Positions 28,559 to 37,388 of a DNA stretch of 64,000 nucleotides are shown here, one piece after another. A model generated the notes under the pieces. That model was not told the DNA's origin. It saw only the letters and a program-made list of their open reading frames with translations, and searched no databases. The stretch comes from Desulfofustis limnaeus (GTDB lineage: Bacteria > Desulfobacterota > Desulfobulbia > Desulfobulbales > Desulfocapsaceae). The stretch is from positions 3,141,501-3,205,500 of the forward strand of contig NZ_AP025516.1 in NCBI RefSeq assembly GCF_023169885.1. Reading direction: 5' to 3'. The position numbers and the translations under genes were made by a program. How positions within the stretch are numbered: position 1 is the stretch's first letter; the number at the start of each line of letters is the position of its first letter.

Positions 28559-29163
28559 TGCATTACGTCGATATCATCTTCCGCGCCATCTTTATCGAGA
28601 ACCTGCCGCTCAGCTTTTTTCTCGGCATGTGCACGTTCCTGGCCATCTCCAAGCAGGTCAAGCCTGCCCTCGGTCTGGGGCTGGCGGTTCTGGTACTGAC
28701 CGCCATCACCGTCCCGATCAACAACCTGGTACTCACCTATCTGCTCAAACCGGGGGCGTTGGCCTGGCTCGGACAACCGGAGGTGGATCTGACTTTTCTC
28801 GGCCTGCTCATCTATATTGGTATGATCGCTGCCGTGGTCCAGGTCCTGGAGATGGTGCTCGATCGCTTTGTCCCGGCGCTGTACAACACCTTGGGGATCT
28901 TTCTGCCGTTGTTGACGGTAAACTGTGCCATCCTCGGGGCCTCGCTGTTCATGGTGGAACGTGATTATACTTTTCTTGAAAGTGCCGCTTACGGTTTTGG
29001 GGGTGGCGCCGGGTTCCTGCTGGCGGTCGTGGCCCTGGCCGGGATCAGGGAAAAGTGTGAATACGCCCACCCACCTGCCGGTCTCCGCGGTCTGGGCATG
29101 ACCTTTATCAGTGCCGGGTTGATGGCTCTGGCCTTCATGGGCCTGGCGGGCATGGGCGGATGA
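28558..29163 (+). CDS. nqrE: Na+-translocating NADH:quinone reductase subunit E
   Basis: 201 residues, six membrane helices. Landmarks are the inverted-repeat partner of Nqr[21 protein letters not shown] with its conserved Cys, [20 protein letters not shown] with the second half-channel Cys, and a final [26 protein letters not shown]. Starts with TGATG coupling to nqrD. Confidence 0.96.
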   Translation: MHYVDIIFRAIFIENLPLSFFLGMCTFLAISKQVKPALGLGLAVLVLTAITVPINNLVLTYLLKPGALAWLGQPEVDLTFLGLLIYIGMIAAVVQVLEMVLDRFVPALYNTLGIFLPLLTVNCAILGASLFMVERDYTFLESAAYGFGGGAGFLLAVVALAGIREKCEYAHPPAGLRGLGMTFISAGLMALAFMGLAGMGG

Positions 29164-29216
29164 GGCGGCAGGAGGCAGACGAGCCGATCTGAACCGTATC
29201 TTCTGGAGGTTGCACG

Positions 29217-30437
29217 ATGCAGGAAATCATTCTCGGGGTAACCGTCTTCGTGGTTATCCAGTTTATCCTCGTGAGCTTGATCGTCTTCGCCAAGAAGTCG
29301 CTGCTTCCCGGAGGAGATCTACACATCCTGATCAATGACAAGAAGGAGCTGAAGACCAAACCCGGCGGCAAATTGCTGACGGCCCTAGCCGATCAGGGTG
29401 TCTTTCTCTCGTCGGCATGCGGTGGCGGCGGCAGTTGTGCCCAGTGCCGTTGCATCGTCAAGGAGGGCGGCGGCGCCATCCTGCCCACCGAAGAAGGGGC
29501 GATCAGCCGCCGGGAGGCCCGGGAAGGCTATCGCCTGGCCTGCCAGGTTCCGGTCAAGAGGGATCTGTCCATCGAAGTGCCCCCGGAAATGCTGGAGACC
29601 AAGAAATGGCAGTGCATCGTCAAATCCAACGATAACGTGGCCACCTTCATCAAAGAACTGGTACTCGTGCTGCCGGAGGGGGAACAGGTGGATTTCAAGG
29701 CCGGCGGCTACATCCAGATCGAGGTGCCGCCCCATGAGTTGGAATACCAAAGTTTCGAAATTGACGAACGATTTCTCAGTGACTGGCGCAAGTTCAAGAT
29801 GTTCCAATACAAATCCCATGTCTACATCCCGGTCACCAGGGCCTATTCCATGGCCAACTATCCCGGCGAAAGAGGCCTCATCAAACTCAACGTGCGCATC
29901 GCCAGCCCGCCGCCGGGAGAACCGGCCGCCCCGCCCGGCCAGGCATCCTCCTACATCTTCAACCTGAAAGCGGGCGATGAGGTGACCATCTCCGGACCGT
30001 ACGGCGACTTTCTCATCGACGAGGGAACGGAGGAAATGATCTATATCGGCGGCGGCGCCGGCATGGCACCGCTGCGTAGCCACATCTTCGACCTGTTCAA
30101 GCGGCGCCACACCACCCGCACGGTCTCTTTCTGGTACGGCGGCCGCTCCATGAAAGAGGTCTTCTATCAGGACGAATTCGAGCAGCTGGCCCGCGAACAC
30201 GAGAATTTCTCCTTCCACCTGGCCCTGTCCGCACCGTTGCCCGAGGACAACTGGGAAGGTCCGGTCGGCTTCATCCACCTGGTCCTCTATCACACCTACC
30301 TCAAGGACCACCCGGCGCCCGAGGATGTGCATTATTACATCTGCGGCCCGCCGATGATGCTGCAATCGGTTCTGGAAATGCTCGACAACCTGGGCGTCGA
30401 ACGGGAGAACATCCATTTCGACGACTTCGGAGGGTAA
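29217..30437 (+). CDS. nqrF: Na+-translocating NADH:quinone reductase subunit F
   Basis: 406 residues, the NADH-oxidising subunit. One N-terminal membrane anchor (about 3-25), a plant-type [2Fe-2S] domain with [14 protein letters not shown] and a distal Cys in RLACQVPV, then a ferredoxin-reductase-type FAD domain with [11 protein letters not shown] and GPYGDF, and an NADH domain with [15 protein letters not shown] and [10 protein letters not shown]. Preceded by CTGGAGGTTG and a 53-base gap after nqrE. Confidence 0.96.
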   Translation: MQEIILGVTVFVVIQFILVSLIVFAKKSLLPGGDLHILINDKKELKTKPGGKLLTALADQGVFLSSACGGGGSCAQCRCIVKEGGGAILPTEEGAISRREAREGYRLACQVPVKRDLSIEVPPEMLETKKWQCIVKSNDNVATFIKELVLVLPEGEQVDFKAGGYIQIEVPPHELEYQSFEIDERFLSDWRKFKMFQYKSHVYIPVTRAYSMANYPGERGLIKLNVRIASPPPGEPAAPPGQASSYIFNLKAGDEVTISGPYGDFLIDEGTEEMIYIGGGAGMAPLRSHIFDLFKRRHTTRTVSFWYGGRSMKEVFYQDEFEQLAREHENFSFHLALSAPLPEDNWEGPVGFIHLVLYHTYLKDHPAPEDVHYYICGPPMMLQSVLEMLDNLGVERENIHFDDFGG

Positions 30438-30441
30438 CCCC

Positions 30442-30639
30442 ATGACCCTGTTTTTCACCACCCTTGTGCTGACCATACCCCTGTTCATCGGGGCAGCGCT
30501 GCTGATCAATTTCTGCCGGCGCCGGGCCGGTGGGCGGACAAGCGCATCGTCATCCTCCGGGACCTGCCAGCCGGGCGGTCATTCGGGCTGCGGATGCGCG
30601 GCGGCCGTGCAACAGCGTATCGATCGTCTGCCGCGTTAA
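30442..30639 (+). CDS. Small Cys-rich membrane-anchored protein, NqrM-like by position
   Basis: 65 residues beginning four bases after nqrF. One hydrophobic segment (about 3-22, LFFTTLVLTIPLFIGAALLI) precedes a short tail with four Cys: NFCRRRAGG, GTCQPGG and SGCGCAAA. In other Nqr operons the gene in this place is nqrM, a small membrane protein with a Cys cluster needed to deliver iron to the NqrD/E centre. The layout fits, but the Cys spacing differs from what I recall for standard NqrM, so this may be a functional analogue. Confidence 0.65.
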   Translation: MTLFFTTLVLTIPLFIGAALLINFCRRRAGGRTSASSSSGTCQPGGHSGCGCAAAVQQRIDRLPR

Positions 30640-30698
30640 CCGGGCGCTGGACGAACTCTCGCCTTTTCGCCGCAGAAATCTGGTTTCAGGGGAAGATG

Positions 30699-31991
30699 CT
30701 ATTTCCGGAAAGGTGGTCGCTGTTCGAGCGAACCATCTGCTGAACTGCCGGTACGACTGCGAACCAGCCGAGCCAGATGCACCACCGGTATCTCCCGGCC
30801 TGCCGCTGCCATCGCCGTTTTCAGCTGCATCAGGCAACCGGAGCAGGTGGTGGTTATGACGTCTGGAGCCAGTTCGATGATCTTTCTGGCCAAATCGTCC
30901 CGAATCGCCGCAGAAAGCTCCGGCGCCCCCAGATGAAACAGCCCGCCCTGCCCACAACACTGTGGTCCATCCGGTAGCTCCAGCAGTTCCACCTGAGGCA
31001 GACTGCGCAGGATCGCCCGCGGTTCGGAAGTGATCGGCATACTATGCCCGTGTCGGAGATGGCACGGGTCATGGTAAAACACCCGCAGCAGCGGCTGGTG
31101 TTGATCCGGTGCCACCGACTGGTGGAGCAGTTCCTCGACGAAGCGGCTGATCTCCACCGCCCGTTCACTGACGGATCGCGCCTTTTCCCGCCACGACTCG
31201 TCGGTGGCGAACACCTCCCCGTAACGAGCCAGCTGGGCATAACAAGAACCGCAGGAGACCAGGATTGGGCCGTTGGTCTGTGACAGGAGGTCGATCGTGG
31301 TTCGGGCGGCTCGCCGTGCCTCGTCCGGATGCCCGGCAGCCTGCATGGCCAGACCGCAGCAAGCGAGACCGTCAGGCCGGTGCAACCCCAGTCCGTAGCC
31401 GGCGAGCAGCTGTTCGATGTCGTCGATAATCTCCGGATACAAATAACGCGCCGCACAGCCAGGGTAGTAGACCACCTTCGCCAGTTCCTTTTCCGCACCG
31501 GAGGACGGGGCGGAAAGGGCTGCCGGACGCTCATCGTCGCCATCTTCGGCAAACATCGCCAGACGCAGGCGCAGGCCGCTGTCGGCGGGAAGTCGAGCAG
31601 CGAGCAGAGCGGCGGCTCGACGGCCGATTTGCCGGGCAGCACCAAGCAGGGAGGGGTGATTGAGTACTTTCCGGGCCAGATATTTCTGATACCCGTGTCC
31701 CCCGTAAAATGGGGAAAAGCCCTGCCGGGCGGCCATCACGTCACCGGTAATATCGATCTTACGCGGGCACACCGAGGCACAGGCACCGCACAGCAGACAC
31801 GTGCTGTAGATATCCTCGAAAACCGGCCCCGGTCGGCGCTCTTTATATACCTCAGCCAGGTGCTGTTTGCCGCGGGCGCTGTAGATCTCGTGGCCGGTAG
31901 CCCGGTACACTGGGCAGACCGCCGTGCAGGCGCCGCACTTGGCGCACCGGTTACGCCCTGCAGGAACTGCCGATTCCTCACGGTCCTTCAT
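30699..31991 (-). CDS. GlcF/LutA-type (Fe-S)-binding protein with two CCG domains
   Basis: 430 residues. Two N-terminal [4Fe-4S] motifs (CAKCGACTAVCPVY at about 16-29 and CLLCGACASVCPRK at about 66-79) precede two CCG domains: YYPGCAARYLYP ... ACCGLAM ... SCGSC and YHDPCHLRHG ... QCCGQGG ... TTCSGC. This is the architecture of glycolate/lactate oxidase iron-sulfur subunits. Its ATG follows the prfB stop without any gap. No FAD-linked oxidase subunit (GlcD-like) is in the window, so the electron donor partner must be elsewhere. Confidence 0.88.
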   Translation of the reverse strand: MKDREESAVPAGRNRCAKCGACTAVCPVYRATGHEIYSARGKQHLAEVYKERRPGPVFEDIYSTCLLCGACASVCPRKIDITGDVMAARQGFSPFYGGHGYQKYLARKVLNHPSLLGAARQIGRRAAALLAARLPADSGLRLRLAMFAEDGDDERPAALSAPSSGAEKELAKVVYYPGCAARYLYPEIIDDIEQLLAGYGLGLHRPDGLACCGLAMQAAGHPDEARRAARTTIDLLSQTNGPILVSCGSCYAQLARYGEVFATDESWREKARSVSERAVEISRFVEELLHQSVAPDQHQPLLRVFYHDPCHLRHGHSMPITSEPRAILRSLPQVELLELPDGPQCCGQGGLFHLGAPELSAAIRDDLARKIIELAPDVITTTCSGCLMQLKTAMAAAGREIPVVHLARLVRSRTGSSADGSLEQRPPFRK

Positions 31992-33102
31992 CTATTTCGC
32001 CCAGAGCAGATAGGCCTTGATGAACGAGTCGAGACGACCGTCCAGGACCGCGTCGACATTTCCCACCTCGTAATCGGTGCGGTGATCCTTGATCAACCGG
32101 TACGGCTGCAGGACATAGGAGCGAATCTGGCTGCCCCAGGCAATCTCCTTCTTCTCGCCGTGCAGGCTCTCCTGTTCCTGCGCCTGCCGCTCTCGCTCCC
32201 GTTCGTAGAGCTGGGCCATAAGCATTTTCATGGCCATATCTTTGTTACGGTGCTGGGAGCGCTCGTTCTGGCACTGGACGACAATACCGGTGGGCAGATG
32301 AGTGATCCGGATCGCCGAATCGGTCTTGTTGACGTGCTGACCGCCGGCACCGCTGGAGCGATAGGTATCGATGCGCAGCTCCTTCTCGTCGATCTCGACG
32401 TTGACTGTATCGTCCAGCTCCGGCATCACCATCACCGAGGCAAACGAGGTGTGCCGCCGCCCGCTGGCATCAAAGGGAGAAATTCGGACCAGGCGATGAA
32501 TGCCCAGCTCCGAGCGCAGATAACCGTACGCGTATTTGCCTTTGAATAAGATGGAAACGCTCTTGACGCCGGCCTCATCTCCGGCGAGATAATCGAGGAT
32601 CGCCGTCTTGAAACCCTTGTCTTCAGCCCAGCGCAGATACATGCGTAACAGCATGTCCACCCAGTCCTGGGCCTCGGTACCGCCGGCTCCGGCATGGATG
32701 GAGACGATCGCGTTGTTGGCATCGTGCTCGCCGCCGAACATGCATTCCAGCTCGGTGACGTCGATGTCCCGTTCGATGGCCGCCAGGCTCTGAGCCACCT
32801 CCCGTTCGGCATCCGCGTCCCGCTCTTCGACTGCCATCTCCAGCAGGAGATGTGCTTCCTCTATCTCCTTCCAGGAAGCCTCCCAACTCGTGATAATATC
32901 CTGCATCTGTCCGAGCTGTTTCTGGATCCGCTGGGCCCGCTCCTTATCGTTCCAGAAATCCGGGGCCAGCGTCTGCCGCTCCAGCTGTTCCACTTCTTCT
33001 TTTTTAGCGGCTAAGTCAAAGATGCTCCTTCAAGGCCAGCATCCGCTCTTTCATCTCATCAAGTCTTTGAAACGATATTGCCGCTCCTGTTTCCTGTGCC
33101 AT
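31992..33102 (-). CDS. prfB: Peptide chain release factor 2, with programmed +1 frameshift
   Basis: 28 codons from ATG at 33102-33100 (MAQETGAAISFQRLDEMKER...) end in CTT TGA. The frame then shifts +1 to read GAC and continues 341 residues, giving a 369-residue RF2. The slippery CTTTGAC and the AAGGAG six bases before it form the classical autoregulatory site: low RF2 slows termination at UGA and favours shifting. The GGQ catalytic motif is in SGAGGQHVNKTDSA. The tripeptide SPF is present in RISPFDASG, so it should read UGA and UAA. UGA is also the Sec codon in this genome, and RF2 competes for it. Confidence 0.97.
33015..33021 (-). other. prfB programmed frameshift site
   Basis: On the minus strand CTT-TGA-C, with the in-frame UGA at 33018-33016 and an internal Shine-Dalgarno AAGGAG just upstream. 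Reading resumes at GAC (33017-33015). Confidence 0.97.
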
Positions 33103-33181
33103 ACTTCCACTCTTTCCCATGATTCTTCTTCGTTCGGGCCACACCGGGACGCCCGCCCCGGCCCACCCACTATACTACGTA

Positions 33182-34744
33182 TCAGACCCTTCGTTGAGGT
33201 CTTTTCACCAGCACCACAAGAATAAGCAGCGCCGCCAGACCGCACAACGGTGCAAAGAGAAACCCGACCCGCACAAAAAACGTAACCTGATCGAGCAGGT
33301 GGACTGGAGCGGCGGCAGCGAACGGGACGAACAAGCCTGACTGCAAAACGACCCGACCGAGCGGGTCGACGATACCACTGATGCCGGTGTTGGCGGCCCG
33401 AACCAGGCTCCTGCGGGTCTCGACCGCCCGGAAGACGCTCATCGCCCAGCTCTGATGCGGGGCGCTGGAACGACCGTACCAGGCATCGTTGGTCACATTG
33501 ACCAGCAGATTAGCGCCACGCTTCACCCAGTCCCGGCCCAACTTCCCGAAAATCGATTCGAAACAGATCAGGACCCCGGCCTCGATTCGTCCGGTGGTCA
33601 GCGGTCTCTCGATGCTGCCCGGAGTGAAATTGCCGGCCGCCTCCACCAACGGCGCCAGGAAGGGAAGCAAACGCTGCAGCGGGACATACTCGCCGAAAGG
33701 CACCAGATGGCTCTTGAAATAGAGGCCCTGCTCCTGCCCATACCCGTTGAGCAGCAGCGCCCCATTGTAATAAAACACGAGCCGGTTTCCTTCCTCTTCC
33801 CGCACCTCATACCAGGGCGCCCCGGTGAGCAGCGGTTGCCGCGAGGAACCGACGAAACTAAGCACCGGCCCCATCAATTCAGAGGCGTGGGGATAAAACG
33901 GTAAGGCCGTCTCGGGCCAGACGATCAACTCGGGCCGATGATTGTCGACCAGCTCACCGCTGAGGGCCAGATAATTCCGCACCGTCTTTTCCCGTTCCAC
34001 CGGCGACCATTTCCGCCCCTGCTCCACATTCCCCTGAACCAGGCCGATGACCGGGGCCTCGGCAGCGCCTACGACCTGGCGATAATGGTGCCAGCGGTTG
34101 ACCGAATAGCCGCCCAGCACCAGCACGACGGCAGCCACCGCTGCCGCGGCAAAGGCGGTCTGCCGCCCGGGAAACTGCCGGAAGACCAGCATAGATACCA
34201 GAGCGTTGATGGCAACAACGAGGAACGTGTACCCCGCGTGACCGAACAAATCGGCCGCCTGGAGGAGGAAGGGCAGATGCCAGACCCCGTAGCCGACATC
34301 CATCCAAGGGAAGCCGGAAAACAGCCAGGACCGCACCCAGTCCAGCCCGACCCACAGAGCCGCCCCTCCGAAGATACCGGTCAGTGGCCCGCCCCGCCTG
34401 GCCAGTATCGAGAAGCCGAGAGCGAAAAGTGCAAGATAAACAGCCAGATAAGCGGCCAGCAACAGTAACGCCGGTACCGCCAGGAACCACGGCAGGCCGC
34501 CGTAGGTCGTCAGGACCGGGACAATCCAATAAATCTGCAGCAGGTGGAAGAGCACACCGGTCAACAGCGCGAACCAAAATACCCGACGGAGGGGCAGCCG
34601 AGCATCGGCTAAACAAGCCAGCAGCGGCACCAGACAAACCAGCAACAGTGGCCACCAGGAAAAGCGGCCGGGCAACGCCAACCAAGCCAGGACCGGGGTA
34701 AGCAGCCACCCCCAGCGACCAATCATCTTCCGGACCGGCTCCAT
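33182..34744 (-). CDS. lnt: Apolipoprotein N-acyltransferase
   Basis: 520 residues. Six or more N-terminal membrane helices (about 5-190) are followed by a periplasmic nitrilase-like domain with the catalytic triad: Glu in VWPETALPFYPHA, Lys in LYFKSHLVPFGEY and Cys in VLICFESIFG. A final helix lies near the C-terminus. Transfers the third acyl chain to lipoproteins. The ATG shares the A of the corC stop (TGATG), so it is translationally coupled; corC-lnt adjacency is common in Gram-negatives. Confidence 0.95.
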   Translation of the reverse strand: MEPVRKMIGRWGWLLTPVLAWLALPGRFSWWPLLLVCLVPLLACLADARLPLRRVFWFALLTGVLFHLLQIYWIVPVLTTYGGLPWFLAVPALLLLAAYLAVYLALFALGFSILARRGGPLTGIFGGAALWVGLDWVRSWLFSGFPWMDVGYGVWHLPFLLQAADLFGHAGYTFLVVAINALVSMLVFRQFPGRQTAFAAAAVAAVVLVLGGYSVNRWHHYRQVVGAAEAPVIGLVQGNVEQGRKWSPVEREKTVRNYLALSGELVDNHRPELIVWPETALPFYPHASELMGPVLSFVGSSRQPLLTGAPWYEVREEEGNRLVFYYNGALLLNGYGQEQGLYFKSHLVPFGEYVPLQRLLPFLAPLVEAAGNFTPGSIERPLTTGRIEAGVLICFESIFGKLGRDWVKRGANLLVNVTNDAWYGRSSAPHQSWAMSVFRAVETRRSLVRAANTGISGIVDPLGRVVLQSGLFVPFAAAAPVHLLDQVTFFVRVGFLFAPLCGLAALLILVVLVKRPQRRV

Positions 34745-35628
34745 CAAAGATCGTTCAGCCGGTCGGGCAGGATGATTTTTATCTTTTTGATCCGACGCCG
34801 TCCGGCAGAGTGGACGATCAACCGCACCGCACCGACGCTCACCTCATCGCCTTCGACCCCGATCCGGCCCAGCAGATGGATAACCAGCCCGCCGATCGAT
34901 TCATAGGGCCCTTCCGGTAGGGAAATGTGCAAACGCTCCGCCACATCCTCGACATCGACGCGGGCCCGGACCAGGGCTGTCCGGTCATCGAGCATCTCAA
35001 AGTCATCGTTGTCGGTGTCGTACTCGTCATCGATCTCCCCGACGATCTCCTCCAGGACGTCTTCCAGCGTCACCAGGCCACGAACCGCACCAAACTCATC
35101 CATGACGATGGCCATATGGTTCTTCTGTCTCTGGAATTCCTTGAGCAGATCAACGATCGGCTTGTCTTCCGGAATGAAGTACGGTTCGTTGAGAAACGCC
35201 TGCAGCCCCCCCAGTTTCTGAGCCTTACCGGTACACAGCTGCAACAGGTCCTTGACGTGCAGGATGCCGATGATGTTGTCCCCGTTGCCCCGGTAGACGG
35301 GAATCCGCGTGTAGCCCTCCTCGATCACCTTGTCGATAATCTCCGGCAGCGGGGTCGACTCTTCCAGACTGAAGATCTCGGCAGCCGGAGTCATCACCTC
35401 CGAGGCATAGGTTTCACGAAACTCGAAGATCGACGAAATCATCCGCTCTTCGAGACTGGTGATCAGACCTTGCTCTTCACCTTCCTCGAGCAATTCCTGG
35501 ATTTCATGTTCAAGCGCCTTGGTGGTGTCGGGGGAGCGCCCGAACGGGATGAATTCTCGCAGACGTTTGATAAGAGAAAACTGCTCCGCCTCCTCCGCGG
35601 GGGGTTCGGCGTCCTTACTCTTGTCCAT
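34744..35628 (-). CDS. corC: CorC/YbeX-type CBS-domain protein
   Basis: 294 residues, no membrane segments. A CBS pair (about 75-200: VMTPAAEIFSLEESTPLPEIIDKVIEEGYTRIPVYRG ... HMAIVMDEFGAVRGLVTLEDVLEEIVGEI) is followed by the CorC_HlyC domain (about 215-285). Family members bind nucleotides and influence Mg2+/Co2+ resistance and ribosome function. First gene of a corC-lnt-prfB-glcF-like run, with a promoter visible upstream. Confidence 0.9.
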   Translation of the reverse strand: MDKSKDAEPPAEEAEQFSLIKRLREFIPFGRSPDTTKALEHEIQELLEEGEEQGLITSLEERMISSIFEFRETYASEVMTPAAEIFSLEESTPLPEIIDKVIEEGYTRIPVYRGNGDNIIGILHVKDLLQLCTGKAQKLGGLQAFLNEPYFIPEDKPIVDLLKEFQRQKNHMAIVMDEFGAVRGLVTLEDVLEEIVGEIDDEYDTDNDDFEMLDDRTALVRARVDVEDVAERLHISLPEGPYESIGGLVIHLLGRIGVEGDEVSVGAVRLIVHSAGRRRIKKIKIILPDRLNDL

Positions 35629-35959
35629 AAATCGTATAATTCGGTTGAAACAACAGGGCAGGGTCCGCCGGTAATCAATCTCGTCGGCGGTCTGTTAAAA
35701 AGACGATAATCGATATTTCTAGGTATTTTTCCAACGAAAGTCAAGGAAACTCGAACAAAATATGGCTCGAAGCGGCGATCTTCGACCGGCGAAACACGAC
35801 GATGCAGGTCTTTTTTCTTCCCATCATTATTTCATCCGGATATAATATGCAGTTTACTCATCAGTTATTACTGCTCACCTGAAACGCGGCCAGATACGCC
35901 GACACGACACTTTCCGCGTGAATCAATCACCCATTTCAGCAGCACAAAAGAGGATCTGA
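35629..35959. other. Intergenic region between divergent corC and biotin carboxylase genes
   Basis: About 330 AT-rich bases holding the promoters of two divergent operons. A minus-strand promoter is listed separately; a plus-strand TATAAT lies at 35841-35846 without a good -35. No RNA gene is seen. Confidence 0.45.
35716..35744 (-). promoter_or_regulatory. Candidate sigma-70 promoter of the corC-lnt-prfB operon
   Basis: On the minus strand, TTGACT (35744-35739), a 17-base spacer and TAGAAA (35721-35716), about 90 bases upstream of the corC start. Confidence 0.55.
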
Positions 35960-37363
35960 GTGGAAGGAAAGGTACTTATCGCCAACCGTGGCGAAATTGC
36001 CATCCGCATCATGAATGCCTGCCGGGATCTGGGACTCGACTACGTGGTGGTATACACCGAAGCCGACAAAGAGTCCGAGCATGTCCAACGCAATCGCACC
36101 GGCGGCACAGACCAGAATGCCTGGCGCATCACCAGTTATACCGAGCCCAACGATATCCTGGCCGTCGCCGACCATACCGGCTGCACTGCCATTCACCCCG
36201 GCTACGGCTTTTTCTCCGAAGATTTTCGTTTCGCCCGTCGCACGGCGACCCGCAACCGTCCGATTACCTTTATCGGTCCCGATTGGAAGGTCATCAAGCA
36301 CCTGGGCGACAAAATCAATACCAAACGGGTGGCCAACCAGCTTGGCATCCCCACCATCCCCGGTACCGACTCACCCATCTACAACGAGATGGAGGCTGAG
36401 GAAATCGCCTTGGAACTGCTTGAAAACCAGCGCGAACAGGGAATAGAGGACCCCTCCGTCCTGGTCAAGGCAGCAGCCGGCGGCGGCGGCATGGGCATTG
36501 AGGAAGTCAAGGAAATAGAACATTTCCGACGCATTTACCGACAACTGCAAAATTATGCCAAACGCCAGTTCGGCGACGGCGGTGTCCTTATCGAACAGTG
36601 TTTACGCGACTACAACCATCTTGAAGTACAACTGGTATGCAGTCGTTATAACGAGCGAGTCCATTTCAGCTCGCGGAACTGCACCATCCAATCCACCGGC
36701 CGGCAAAAGCGCGTCGAAGCCGCGCCCGGCTTTCACTCGTCCTGCTACCACTATGACTTCGATGAGCAGAAAGTCTTGGATCAGATCGTCAGCTATTCGC
36801 TGAAACTCGCCGAACACGTAAATTACGACAACGTCGGCACCTGGGAATGGATCGTCAGCCGTGACGGCCAGCCCTACCTGCTCGAAGTCAACACCCGGAT
36901 CCAGGTGGAAAATGACGTCTCAGCCCGTATCAGCTATCTCGACAACAAGCAGCCGAACTTGATTCGCGAGCAGATCCGGCTTGCCCTCGGTGAGCGGATC
37001 GGTTTCAAGCAGCACGATATCATGTTCCGCGGGGCTGCCATCGAATTGCGCATCGTCGCCGAGGATCCGCGCCGCGGTTTTGCCCCCTGGATCGGGACGA
37101 TCACCGAGTTTTCTTTCCCGTGCCATGACTGGTCAACGATTTACACCCATGTGCCGGCCGACCGACCCTACACCATCCCCAGCGATTTCGATCCGAACCT
37201 GGCCCTCGCCTTGGTCTGGGGAGACTCCATGGATGAAGCGAAACAAAGGGCTGCCCGCTTCATCGATGAAACCAGTATCCGCGGCACTGACTCCGCAGGC
37301 GGACCGATCGTTACCAATCTCAACTATCTCAAGGACAACCTGGACCGTCTGTTGACATTCTAG
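35960..37363 (+). CDS. accC: Biotin carboxylase of acetyl-CoA carboxylase
   Basis: 467 residues from a GTG preceded by AGAGGAT. ATP-grasp biotin carboxylase: KVLIANRGEIAIRIMNACRDLG at the start, HPGYGFFSED, the Gly-rich loop KAAAGGGGMGIEEV, ERDCSxQ-like segment here HFSSRNCTIQSTGRQKRVE, and the catalytic EVNTRIQVEN. It carboxylates biotin on a carrier protein for malonyl-CoA synthesis. It ends 25 bases before the fused carboxyltransferase gene. No biotinyl carrier gene is in the window, so the carrier must be elsewhere. Confidence 0.93.
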   Translation: MEGKVLIANRGEIAIRIMNACRDLGLDYVVVYTEADKESEHVQRNRTGGTDQNAWRITSYTEPNDILAVADHTGCTAIHPGYGFFSEDFRFARRTATRNRPITFIGPDWKVIKHLGDKINTKRVANQLGIPTIPGTDSPIYNEMEAEEIALELLENQREQGIEDPSVLVKAAAGGGGMGIEEVKEIEHFRRIYRQLQNYAKRQFGDGGVLIEQCLRDYNHLEVQLVCSRYNERVHFSSRNCTIQSTGRQKRVEAAPGFHSSCYHYDFDEQKVLDQIVSYSLKLAEHVNYDNVGTWEWIVSRDGQPYLLEVNTRIQVENDVSARISYLDNKQPNLIREQIRLALGERIGFKQHDIMFRGAAIELRIVAEDPRRGFAPWIGTITEFSFPCHDWSTIYTHVPADRPYTIPSDFDPNLALALVWGDSMDEAKQRAARFIDETSIRGTDSAGGPIVTNLNYLKDNLDRLLTF

Positions 37364-37388
37364 GCGTCTTTTCCAAACCGGCCGTTAT

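Noticed and set aside
33015-33021. In-frame TGA in prfB as another selenocysteine codon
   Set aside because: The context CTTTGAC with an upstream Shine-Dalgarno is the classical RF2 frameshift, and the protein continues in the +1 frame, not the zero frame.
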